A program made the translations under genes and the position numbers. From Dendrobium chrysotoxum (Eukaryota; Streptophyta; Magnoliopsida; Asparagales; Orchidaceae): a stretch of 64,000 bases of DNA. Shown here piece after piece: positions 46,701 through 56,699 of the stretch. Location: positions 14,438,720 to 14,502,719 of the forward strand of contig CM034304.1 in assembly GCA_019925795.1 (NCBI GenBank), given 5' to 3'. Positions within the stretch are counted from its first letter, which is position 1. Each line of letters begins with the position of its first letter. Below the pieces are notes generated by a model. The model saw nothing but the letters and a program-made list of their open reading frames with translations, was not told where the DNA came from and ran no database searches.

Positions 46701-49700
46701 AACGATGTTGGGTACATAAATTTTTACTCGGAATAACTTTACAATCTTTGCAATCTAAACGATCTAATTTCTTTATAAGAAAATAATCAATCTGAGTTGT
46801 ACTATATCCATTTTTATAAGTAATAAGATCATTTTTTTCTTAAATAAGGTATTAGTAATTAAAAAATCATAAGCTAAACAAAAATCTAATATGGACTTAT
46901 CACCTTCATTTGTCGTTCCAAATTTATGGCCACTATGAATACTTTTAAAATCATCTACCTCTCTACCAATATGTCCATTTAAATCTCCTCCAGTAAAAAC
47001 TCTTTCTTCAAGAGGAATCTTTTGTATTAATTCTTCTAAGTCATTCCAAAATTTTAATTTTGAATCTATATCCAAACCCACTTGAGGAGCATAAGCACTT
47101 ATAATGTTAACAATTTTAGCATCAACAACATTCTTTAAAGCTATAATTCTATCTCCAATTCTATTAATATTTATAACATTATCCTTCAAACTCTTATCTA
47201 AAATCACGCCTACATCATTTCTAGTATGACTCTTACCCGAATACCAAAGTTTAAATCCTAAACTATCAATCTTCTTAGCCTTCTCTCCAACCCATTTAGT
47301 TTACTGAATGCATAAAATATTTATCTTCCTATGAATCATAATATCTATTAATTCCATTAATTTTCTTGTAAGGGAACCTATATTTCAAGTTCCTATCCTA
47401 ATTTTAGTTTCATGAATTTCATAGACTAGCTTCTTTGCCCACATCCGTTCTTGATGTGGGAACCCTTGCCTATTTAACACTGCACCCGAGCGGCAGTGCA
47501 GTGACCTTACACACTTGTCGCTGTATTCAGGCCATACAGCGCGTCGCTTCCAGGGGATGCCCTAGCATTAACACATTTTTTTAAAGGATTCATGTCATTA
47601 TTATTCGACAAGTTTTATGCTGGCTGTCGACTACCTAACGCAACCCTCCATTTTTCTCATTCAGGGCTTGGGACCTGGCAACGGCAATGTTGATTAATTT
47701 ATTATCTTGATGATTAATTAAAATATAGCAGCCTAATTAATCAAATAATTTAATATTCTTATTTGTTAATTTATATATACTAGGGAAATTAATTATATGT
47801 TATTTTTTAATTCCTAATGTTTATTTAATAGCAATTTAACTCAATTAATTGTAGCAATCAATAATTGTATGATTAATGAGGATTTGTTTTTGGGAATGGT
47901 GAGTGATAATTTATGAAATATGGTTTGAATTCAAAATGAACTTGCTCTTCCAGCTAATTTGCTTCAAGGAAAATGGTTGGGTCCCATTTCTTGAGTTTGT
48001 TTGAGCATTTTGAATAAAGTTGATGGAAGTGAGCTCCTAATTTTGGAACTCACCTTCATTAAGGTGAGAAGTGATTTCCAATTAGGAGGACCTAGAAGTC
48101 ACTTTGTTGTCACAGAATGGCCTTATCTAAGTTACTTGTGCAGCCTTAGCACTCAAAAACTAATGTTTAGTAGCCCATCTTTCAACAATGCAAGGATTAG
48201 AACACTTGAACACTTGGAGAAGGAAGGTGGAAAGGAAAGTAAATGCTTTATTAAGAAATAAAACTTTACAAGGCTTGAGAACTTGGAAATCTTTGGATAA
48301 TGTCATGCCTCACAAAAACTTCATGAGGTTAGCCATGCTAAACTGGGTATGGCATGACTAAAGGAAGCAAGGAGATTAGTCAGAGCACTCAAGACATGGA
48401 TACATCTTGTTATGGAAGGCTCTGAAAGGTGCTACTTATGCCCAGAGCTCTCTAGAAGGCTCTAGGACCTTCTATAAGACTATGGGAGTCTAAGAGGTTT
48501 TACATGCCTCTAGAATAATCTAGATATGTTTAGGGTATTAGAGAGTATTTTGGGGAACTTCAGAACTCTCTAGAATTATGTAATGTAAGAGTATTGTAAG
48601 TATAAATAGTGTGGAGTCTTTTAGAGAACTTCCCACATGTGTGTTGTGTAGTGTATTTTAGAATGTTCTTAGATATAAGTGGAGGGTTATAAATAGGATC
48701 CCTTCCCCTCATTTATAATCTACTCCAAAGCATTCAAGCTTTCAAGCTTTGTAAAGAGCTTTTCTTTATGAAGAGTGTTCTCTCCCTTTTAAATCTTCAA
48801 TCTCCAACTTTAAGTACACTTTTTTAACATTGCTGGAAGTCAGGCTGCTTAGCATTTGGATTGAAGTGCTAAGGCCGCACGGAAGACTTAAGGAAGATCT
48901 CTCCATGATAGTTGGTATCAGAGCCAGGTTGAATCCTAGGGGTAAGGTTGGTGTCAGAAGTGTGATCTAGGCATGTTAAAGAGCAGCATAGATCATGTTG
49001 TGGAGTCTGAGACCACCAATGTGGAGGCAGTGCAACATGCGCAAGCACGGGATGAGCGAAGTGATCTTGCTACATCAAGGCTAAGGGGGAAGTCCAAGGA
49101 GATGGTCTTCGGCTTAGAGTCATGACTAACTCAGATGGAAGAGGTTGTACGTGGCATAGATGTCTAAGTTGATGGGATGGAAGTGCAGTTAGATGGGATT
49201 GAGGAATAAGACTCCACCGTCCTTGGTGCCCTCAAGAGCATAATATCCCATTTGAAGGAGATTATGATGGCCAAGATGCATGAGGAGTTTATGGGGGAAC
49301 TCAACAGGATGCTCTCTCGCTTTGAGTTGCGAGGGGATGTGGCCTTGTGCAAGCGTGCATTGGCAACAATGCCCACATACAACACTAGCGAGGCAAGGCG
49401 ACTCGAGGTGCCAAAGCCTCAAAGCTTTAGGGGTTCATGCAACGCCAAGAAGCTAGACAACTTGTTATGGGGACTAGAGCAATACTTTGGGGCGATGGGT
49501 ATGATAGATGAGGAGGCTAAGATACAGTTCGCGGCTCTTTACCTTATGGATATCGCCACACTTTAGTGGAGGAATAGAGACATGGAAACAGGGTTATGCT
49601 CCATTTCTTCCTTTGCGGACTTTAAGAGGGAATTAAGAATGCAATTTTATCCCGAGAATGTAGAGGATGAAGCCAGAGCCAAGCTCAGAAGGCTGAAGCA

Positions 49701-51126
49701 TGCAGGGTCAATACAGGATTATATCAAGGACTTCATTGACTTGGTCCATGAAATCCCTGACATGTCTGACATGAATGCTCTATTTAACTTTATGGATGGA
49801 CTCCAACCTTGGGCAAAGATGGAATTGAAGCGACAAGGAGTACAAGTCTTGGCTTCTGCCATAACAACAACAGAAGGTTTAGTGGACTACTCTAAGAAGG
49901 CTAAACCTAAGGAAAAGCTACCAAGAAAATGGGCTCCAATTTATAGCCCTCCACCCATATGTAGGAACATTCTAGAATACACTACACAATACACATATGT
50001 GGAGCTCATTAGAAGACTCCACAGTATTCCTACTTAAAATACTCTTACATTATAAAATTCTAGAGAGTTTTGGAGTTTCTCAGAATACTCTCCAGGACCC
50101 TACATATATTTAGACTATTCCAAAGGCATGTTGAACCTCTTAGAGTCCCATAGTCTTCTAGAAGCTCCTAGTGCCTTCTGGAGAGTTCTGGGCATGAGTA
50201 GCACCTTTCAAAGCCTTCTATAACATGATCTGTCCATGTTTTGAGTGCTATGATTAATCTACTTGCTTCTTTTAGCCATGCCAAGCCCAATTTAACATGG
50301 TTAACCTCATGGAGTTTGGTGGGGCATGATAAGGAGAGAGTGCCGTTGGAAGCAAATTAGCTGGAAGTTCATTCTGAATTGTTTAACTGTAGAACTTTTG
50401 CAAGGACTAGAATGTTTTAAAATTAGCTTTAAACCCTTCTTGTCGTGCCCTCTTTTAAATTAAGAAGCATCTTTTTTCCATCTATGCAAATAAATATCAT
50501 GCCTATTTTTCTTTGGAATTTCAATATAAGATGTGCTTAAATTTATAGACCTTTTCCTTTTGTCACTATTATGGATTAGACCTTTTCACTGCACTAACGG
50601 GAATTTGTGCTTTTAACTTGCATTTTATATCCAGACTAAGGGCGAAGCAAACATATCATACATTTGTTCTCGTTACTATCGTGCTCCAGAGCTCATATTT
50701 GGTGCAACTGAATATACAACTACAATAGATGTATGGTCAGCAGGCTGCGTTCTTGCTGAATTGTTACTTGGACAGGTTAATCATTCTTCCTAGTGTATCG
50801 TCATGATCTTTATTTCTATTGCTACTTGTGTCCTCTTGTATCAAAATTTTTGATCTATTTATTAAGAGGTTTCTTTATTACTTTCCAGCCTCTCTTTCCA
50901 GGAGAGAGTGCCGTTGATCAGCTTGTTGAAATAATTAAGGTGAAGCCTAGCTATGTCCCTGGAGTGACTGCTTTTTTATTTGATGGGAGGTAAAGATTTT
51001 CTCATCATACCTGGGTGTGCTTTCTGACAGGTTCTGGGCACTCCAACTAGGGAGGAAATTCGGTGCATGAATCCTAACTATACTGATTTCAGGTTTCCAC
51101 AGATCAAAGCTCATCCATGGCACAAG
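41674..51126 (+). CDS. BIN2-like: GSK3/SHAGGY-like kinase, BIN2 clade (coding exons 1-9; 3' end not in window)
   Basis: Ser/Thr kinase; clade II members phosphorylate BES1/BZR1-type factors and repress brassinosteroid signalling. Exons: 41674-41688, 42387-42473, 42573-42632, 42716-42994, 43071-43145, 43233-43289, 50635-50775, 50889-50939, 51031-51126; every length is a multiple of three with GT-AG ends. Start MAQDK joins EASLLEGNDPVTGH, as in BIN2-type proteins. Glycine loop GTGSFG is in exon 3, VAIKK (Lys67) in exon 4, CHRDIKPQN (Asp165) in exon 5, CDFG (Asp184) in exon 6, SYICSRYY (Tyr200) in exon 7, and TREE (261-264, site of Arabidopsis bin2-1) in exon 9. Odd: NHRIPVPLIY has two extra residues, and Thr192 replaces Val/Ile before KGEAN. 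About 90 C-terminal residues were not found to 64000. Confidence 0.93.
41958..42039 (+). repeat. 41-bp perfect tandem duplication in intron 1
   Basis: AAAGTCAAGTTTGATTTCC...GAATCATT occurs twice without a gap (41958-41998 and 41999-42039). Identity suggests a recent event. Confidence 0.95.
43290..45155. repeat. Proximal intron 6: microsatellites, C-tract and a tandem duplication
   Basis: (CT)n 43721-43742 runs into (TA)n 43743-43760, then (CA)n and CATA units to 43790. A C-rich tract with A and G breaks lies at 43963-44005. Two degenerate direct copies of about 170 bp lie at roughly 44266-44600, each with GGA(C/T)AAT(G/T)AAAACCAT, GCTTT(A/C)AGAAAT and TAATGCTGCAT. The open frame at 43297-43479 is intron sequence and chance. 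Confidence 0.7.
44790..44885 (+). repeat. Dispersed repeat in intron 6, related to 47998-48100
   Basis: AGTGGATGGAATTGAGTTCTCATTTTG and AACTCACTTTAAAAAGGTGAG correspond to AAGTTGATGGAAGTGAGCTCC and AACTCACCTTCATTAAGGTGAG at 48014-48067, same direction, either side of the LINE. It contains the inverted pair CTCAC/GTGAG. Family unknown. Confidence 0.5.
45186..46520 (-). pseudogene. LINE reverse transcriptase, 444-codon open block
   Basis: The frame is unbroken for 444 codons. Order: VGPDDIPIQVWKCLGDEG, ANYRGIKLM, FGFMPSRSTMEAIHLL, FIDLEKAYDKVPR (first catalytic Asp), SVGLYQGSDLSPYLFALVMD, MLFADDILLID (FADD catalytic pair), RYLGSIVQSDGEIDGDI, and a C-terminal RMLRWMSGFTLRDKIRNEHI. These are the plant RTE motifs. 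Gly-Leu replaces the usual Gly-Val/Leu pattern before YQGS, otherwise the active site is intact. It copies element RNA at a nicked target. The frame stays cut off from its endonuclease by stops at about 46521-46560. Confidence 0.88.
46521..47460 (-). pseudogene. LINE AP-type endonuclease, broken
   Basis: The N-terminal part around 47410-47208 reads KIRIGT, then stop, NIGSLTRKLMELIDIMIHRKI, KWVGEKAKKIDSLGFKLWY. The open block 47207-46773 (144 codons) gives NIISAYAPQVGLD, VFTGGDLNGHIGR (Asp and Asn of the GDFNxxIG motif) and ILDFCLAYDFLITNTLF. The motif order is that of APE-like endonucleases that nick the target. Stops at two or three places make it inactive. Confidence 0.82.
48301..48905 (+). 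mobile_element. LTR of a small gypsy fragment in intron 6
   Basis: It starts TGTCATGCCTCAC and ends just before a PBS at 48913. A TATA-like GGTTATAAATAGG lies at about 48687-48699, so transcription would begin near 48725. The first 400 bp recur inverted at 49933-50331. Confidence 0.75.
48913..48925 (+). other. PBS of the intron 6 gypsy fragment
   Basis: TGGTATCAGAGCC, complementary to initiator Met-tRNA, a few bases after the LTR. Confidence 0.85.
48974..49932 (+). pseudogene. Ty3/gypsy gag fragment in intron 6
   Basis: After an ATG at about 48974 and three stops, the frame 49252-49566 carries EARRLEVPKPQSFRGSCNAK, NLLWGLEQYFGAMGMIDE and YLMDIATL, then stop. The next, 49582-50037, begins in the gag core (DFKRELRMQFYPENVEDEA, LRRLKHAGSIQDYIKDF, LFNFMDGLQPWAKMELKRQG). 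It matches the retrotransposon gag family of plant gypsy elements. The sequence after about 49932 in that frame is inverted LTR, not gag. No protease or pol follows. Confidence 0.8.
49933..50331 (-). mobile_element. Inverted partial LTR (U3 only) closing the gypsy fragment
   Basis: The reverse complement of 49933-50331 matches 48301-48700 along its length, from the LTR tip to just past the TATA box. Arms of about 400 bp flank about 1.2 kb. No 5-bp target duplication is visible (GATAA left, AGGAG right). Confidence 0.85.
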
Positions 51127-51349
51127 GTCTGCATCTTTTAGATTGTCTGAATAATTTTGTGATTTAAAATAGTTGTGAAAAAAATCTGAGTGATCGATGA
51201 ATGAATAACCTCTGTACTAGTACACTAAAAATACTTGTAGATGAACTTTGGTAGATTAGGTAAAGGTCTCTTTATGACTTTTAGATGGGTGAATGCCTTA
51301 TGATGATTTGCAGCTTTGTCATTATCTATATGCGCATTGTGATGAGTGA
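51127..51349. other. Sequence directly after exon 9
   Basis: The donor GTCTGC follows exon 9. I see no feature in these 220 bases. The next expected exon (beginning with a peptide like IFHKRMPPEA) was not found here or up to 64000. Confidence 0.5.
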
Positions 51350-52182
51350 CAACTCTTAGAATGGGGGATTGCCCATGTCTACTCGGCAAGCTTGTCTTTC
51401 TTAGAATTCCTCCAAACTCTCCTTCACACATTGTCAGTGAAAAAGCATTGTAAATCTCCCTCCTTTCCTTATATGCGCAAGGATACCCCTTTATACACTT
51501 TGGTTTCATGGCATGGGCATCCCTCCTTGTTTACACCGAGACTTGGTTGTAAAAGTAGTGGAAATCTTGAACAAAATTATTTATTCCACACACAAAATTA
51601 TAGGTTAGCCCTTGTCTTCACCTAGATTTGGCTGTAAAAGTATTGGAAAGCTTGAACAAAATTGCTCATTCCGTACACAAAATTATAGGAAGCTAACAGG
51701 GAAATATGCTAGGATTAAAAGATCAGGAGATTTGAAATTTGGCTCAATGAAACTTGTTGACCCCTAAGCTATACAGCCAAAAGGAAAAAAAAAAAGAGGC
51801 TAAAAAAAATGATTACCTGCCATCACCCATGCCCAGATCCAATCGTATCTCTGTCGAAGCCGCATCTACAGTCGCACCCCATACCCTGTAGCGCCGAACT
51901 GTCGCTTCGCATGACTTCCCGCTCACCTCGACCCCGCTCCCCCAGTGTCATTAAATACTGACCCAAACAAAGCTCTCGGCCACAGAACTCCTCGCAGCTC
52001 CCACGATCGAACTCCTCAAGGAATCCCGACTCCTCTTCCTTCCCATTCGCAAGCTCCCGTCGCTACTTCCTTCTTCCTGTAGCCCTCCGACCTCGATCCC
52101 TCTACCTCTCCATTTCTTCAAGCCAAAACCTCCACACCTCAAGCCGAGACCCTCTCCACCTTCCTCAATCCTTCGGCCCACT

Positions 52183-52212
52183 CACAGAGAGAGAGAGAGA
52201 GAGAGAGAGACG
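52183..52212 (+). repeat. (GA)n microsatellite in the solo LTR
   Basis: About 30 bp of GA repeats in a CT-rich, GC-richer region (51830-52530), likely near the LTR promoter by position. Confidence 0.85.
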
Positions 52213-52532
52213 GAGAGGGAGTCCCCCTCACCTGCGACCGAACCCAGCAGCTCCCTTAGCCGACCTTCCTCTCGTCGCTGCCTTCTCCCACACTTGCAAA
52301 CCGCAAGCATCGGAAGCCCTAGCCGACTCCCCATTTCTTCGGCCCCTCTACTGTGGTTCGACTTCGCTCATTCGACGCCTTTCCCCTCCTATTGGATCGG
52401 AGGTTACGCCATTTTGATTAGAAGAAACGACGCGAGCTCACACGCTGGGAAGGTAACTTTCTCCCAGTGCGCTTCTTCGGCCGCATCTCGTAAATCCATC
52501 AAGCTAGAGAAGCAAGGGAGAGAGAAGTTTTA

Positions 52533-53135
52533 ATTGAAATCAATTAAAATTAATTTTTATAATTAATTTTAATTAATTTTAATTAATTATAATTATTATA
52601 ATTAATTAGAGTTAATTTTAATTAAATGATTATAATTAATTTAATTGATTATAATCTTAATTAAAGTTATTTATAATTATCTATAATTAATAAAAGTTGG
52701 ATATAACTAATTATTTTAATTAATTATATCATATATAGTTAATTACTTTAATTAATTATAAATAATTATAGATAAATATAATTAATTATAAATAATTTAT
52801 AATTACTTATTATTTAATATAATTAATTATGATCAAGCATTATCAATCATAATTAATTATTATTATTAATAACTAATTATAGTTATTTATTATTAATTAT
52901 AATCAATTAATTATCTATCATTAATTATATTTAATATAATTAATTACAAATAATTAATTAAGTGTTATTATTAATTATGTTCAATCATGATTAATTATAT
53001 TTAACTATAATTAATTATAATTTATTATTATTAATTATAATTAATTAATTATTAATTATAATTCATAATAATTAATTACATGCAATTATGGTTAATTATA
53101 ATCATTTATGATTAATTATAATTAATATTAATAAT
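52533..53135 (+). repeat. AATTAATTATAATT-type low-complexity block in the solo LTR
   Basis: 600 bp almost purely of ATTAATTATAATTAA words. No genes. Confidence 0.9.
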
Positions 53136-53149
53136 AAAAGAAAATTCCT

Positions 53150-53595
53150 CTCTTACCTCGACATGCGTGTCGGGCCGGCAAACCACCCATACACGCTTTC
53201 TTAAGCGTGGTGGGAAGGGAACCCGGCGCGACACCTACGACGAGGTAGGTGAGTGATCCCTTAACCCCAAAATCCCGTTCTCGGCGTTCGTGTCGAGCCG
53301 GCAAACCGTTCATACACGCTTTCTTAAGCGTGGTGGGAAGGGAACCCGGTGCGACACCTACGGCGAGGTGGGTAGGCCCTATACACGCTTTTCTTAGCGT
53401 GGTGGGGACAATTTTAAGTACCCGTATGCGGCTCTGTACCTGCGGGGAAACAAATACTTTTCTTTTTCAGGTACGTCGAAGACCCATACACGCTTTCTTA
53501 AGCGTGGTGGGGGATTGAAGACTTTACACGGCCGCGGTGTCCTCGAAAGAGGGCATCTACCATACACGCTTTCTTAAGCGTGGTGGGAAATACCC
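53150..53595 (+). repeat. Hairpin repeat array CACGCTT-TCTT-AAGCGTG in the solo LTR
   Basis: The word CATACACGCTTTCTTAAGCG followed by TGGTGGG occurs at about 53189, 53311, 53484 and 53563, with a variant at 53381 (CACGC/GCGTG). Stem is 7 bp with loop TCTT. The first two lie in a 122-bp direct repeat (53160-53281, 53282-53400). Spacers otherwise differ. Confidence 0.9.
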
Positions 53596-53639
53596 AGTTT
53601 TCCGTTATTTCCCCTAAACGGGGGAGATGCCGGAATGCT

Positions 53640-54190
53640 GCCGAAATTTCGGGTGAATTTGAAACCATACTTGGACCTGATTTGGATTCAAGTGAACTCG
53701 AACGAACTAAAATGCAGAAGACTTGAACACAAATGAACCTAAACTGAACAAACATTTTAAATTGAAATCAAATGAATTTTAATTGGTGCAAATCACAATG
53801 AACTACACATCAGACTTGATTTGAACTGAACTCGAACCAGAACGATAATGAACTTGAACTCAGAGTGGACTTGAGTTTAAACTTGACATTAGACTAATGA
53901 ATGACAAAAGAAGACCGACTTTGAGTCAAATAATGATGATCTGAACATGAACTTGAGCTTCCATTCACTCAAATGAAATATGATCTGAATGCACTGAACA
54001 CGAAATCGAATTGGGCTCGAGTGTTGAACTTGATCTGAATGTTACAAATAGCTTGAATAATGTGGACTACAAAGAGCTGGACTTGAATGAATATGATCTC
54101 TAAAGAACTTGAATTAGAGTCGAGCATATAGAACCAAACTTTGGATCGCTGAATGAGCAATTAAGGTCTGAGTGAATCTTAATCATTCAA
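53640..54190 (+). repeat. Degenerate GAACTTGAA-type repeats in the solo LTR
   Basis: Repeated words such as GAACTTGAACT, TGAACTCGAAC and GACTTGAAT at short, uneven spacing. The second LTR copy shows the complement (GTTCAAGTTC) at 63290-63960. Confidence 0.7.
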
Positions 54191-55299
54191 GTGGACATAA
54201 ATGAGCACAAAGCTTGTGTTGGTCAATGAATTAAAGTCAGAGACTTGTCACAATACCATCCACCATCCTTCTAACATGTGCAAGAGAATTGTGAGAAATG
54301 CAATAGCGCAAATAGATACAAGAGATATGCAAATAACTTCTCCACTACATCAATGCAAAAACACCACAATGAGAAAATGCTTAAAGAGTGCATACCAAAT
54401 TCAAATTGAAGTGTGGCCCTCTCACAATCAAACACAAGTTAACATAAAAGCGATTGTATTGATATCTCGCAAGTGAGGGAGACTAGTGTATAATGAACAT
54501 AATATCCTCCTTACAAGTGATGTTGGCTACTTTGCAAATATACAGTGGTCCACTTACAAGCAACTACAAGAAACCTATGAATGTCTATGAACGATAGTGA
54601 GACATGTACAGATGAATGTGATAATGTTCTACGATCAACGTCAAGGCAAGCAGATGCGCTCAAATATGCAAATAATGAAGATTGAAATTGATGGCAATCT
54701 TCATGTCAAACTCACAAGAGGACATAATATGCTCTACAAACAATGAAGTCTCTTGCTAACATACAAATAAGTTCAAGGGATATGCAATGGATACAATGGT
54801 ATCCCTCCAATTAACACTAGCGGGCTTGCTGATGTATGCAACAGCCTCTCCTAAACATGAAGCCAATATACAAGCACAGGCTGAGGGCTTGTAGTGGATA
54901 AAATAACGCACCTACAAGGCGTTATGAGAAACAAGTCACATATACAACATGTCATCTGTGGATATTTACAGGAGGTCCGTAGTCAATTCAAATACTTGTA
55001 GATAATGTAGAAAGATCTACAACATATACGCGTTCTCTACGAATATAGATGTACGTACCATGCACCAACTGTGAGTAGATACAGAAGGACTTCAGTGAAT
55101 GCATTATCCTGAAGTCAATTCCAATCTATGAATGAAAACATCTACCTGCCTACCAGTAACAGTTGTAGAGATCGTACGACGCTACGCCACCGGATCCGTA
55201 ACATTCATGCAAGCGGACAGAAGGCGTTTAGAAATGTTCCAAAAGTACCCCCGCACATGCACCATAATATGTATACACATAGGTACACATAAGGGGATG

Positions 55300-55575
55300 T
55301 ATTGAATACCTGCATGGGCCCCGGCGAGCGTGTTATTGGTACACACACGACGTCTAGGGATGCTGCGCGGGTCAATAAATTTGAACCCGATCCTCCTATG
55401 CAAGCAGATAGGAGTAGACAAGATTTAATAAATAACTATAAAATGCCCTCAAACACCCGCATGGGCCCCAGCGAGCGTGTTATTGGTACACACGTGACAT
55501 CTAGGGATGCTGCGCGGGTTAACAAGTGAATTCAAGTTCGAGCCCGATCCTCCTATACAGGTAGATAGGAGTCGA
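55300..55575 (+). repeat. About 154-bp tandem repeat in the solo LTR
   Basis: GCATGGGCCCC(G/A)GCGAGCGTG, then TATTGGTACACAC and GATGCTGCGCGGGT, occurs at 55306 and 55460, each followed by CCCGATCCTCCTAT. The same pair is seen inverted at 61470-61725. Confidence 0.85.
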
Positions 55576-56677
55576 CACGGCTCGAACCATCAAATAAATA
55601 TACGGTCATAGAGATGACCGAGATATTTATTTTATACATTCATATTAGGCCTTCAAGGCCTATAATCAAGAGAATTCACTAACAATGGCACAACACTTAC
55701 GAAACCTGATCCTCTATCAACATCCCGGTAGAGCCGACAAGGTTCAATCCATAAATGTGAATAATCTCAAACACCCCGATGATGGCCGTGTTGAATGTGA
55801 ATCTCAACCGGAGGGGTCCATTCCAAATATTTCAAAATGCCTCCCAACTTCCCAAATTTCTCGTAAAATCCAAAATCTCCAAAAATTCCAAAAATCCCAT
55901 ATTCCAAAATGTTTAAAGTTAAAAATTTAATCCATCAAACACTTAAAGCAAAACCCATCCATCCTCCGCAATAGTTTGCCGAGGTGGATAAATTGAAATT
56001 TACTTCAGCTCACATTGATCTAATGCCTAGTCGAAAATATCACTAGGATCCATTCTCAAACAATCTCCTGCCAGCAAGGACGTGGTACGAGTCCTCTAAC
56101 CGGCAGTTTCGCCGCCAAATGGCACTGCAGGATAAACGGTTATGACTCGGGGCCCTCTGAACCAGGTGGTCGCCGCCAAATGGCACCATTATATTATGGT
56201 TATGGCCAGAGGCCGTATGCTCCCCAATGGCATCAAATCTTTGAAATATGAATCAATAGGATATGATCGATAGGGCACAAAGCCCTCTGTTAGCTAAGGT
56301 GGATTCAAATTTGTCCCCTTAGACAAATATTCACCCCAGGTCTACAAGGTACCCTTGGACGAAGCAACCCATGGCTGCCGACAAGGATCCTTCTGTCAGG
56401 TTGGGTCGACTACCTCCTCTGACTAAGTAGATCAGGGACCACGATGGCCCGGGACGACGGAACCATGGGATCTTGATCGGGTCTATCATTCATTCCCCCA
56501 CCATCCGCTTTAAGTGCAAGATGGTGAAAGTTTCTATTTTAAATGTCAAATCCCTCAATTTTCCAATACCCTAAACCCATTGCTGCTACTATATGCCAGA
56601 CTCACATATTTCTACGTATCTGATTGACGACTAGCCTTAATCGAAAGTTCTCTCTCATTACTGGGAGGGGTAATTAA

Positions 56678-56699
56678 CTATAGGGGCTTGCGCCTATAG
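56678..56699 (+). other. LTR 3'-end hairpin, solo LTR
   Basis: CTATAGG and CCTATAG pair perfectly around GGCTTGCG, 180 bp before the LTR end. Confidence 0.8.

Larger units (their letters stand above)
45160..47700 (-). mobile_element. RTE-type non-LTR retrotransposon (LINE) inside intron 6
   Basis: About 2.5 kb on the minus strand. Its 5' untranslated sequence begins around 47695 (CATTGCCGTTGCCAGGTCCC). Endonuclease then reverse transcriptase follow in one frame order without a gag ORF, as in the RTE clade common in plants. The 3' tail is a run of CAAAC/AAAT words, and the sequence TTTGAACTTATAATACTC is present twice there (45171-45188 and 45203-45220). It lies antisense to the kinase gene. 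Confidence 0.82.

Noticed and set aside
53189..53590. Regularly spaced identical palindromic repeats, CRISPR-like at first sight
   Set aside because: The sequence is a plant nuclear LTR, spacing is uneven (about 70-120 bp), spacers are partly related, and no cas genes exist.
55182..55529. Open frames containing RVIGTHTTSRDAARVNK twice
   Set aside because: They are translations of the 154-bp tandem repeat in the solo LTR, in both strands and in both LTR copies.
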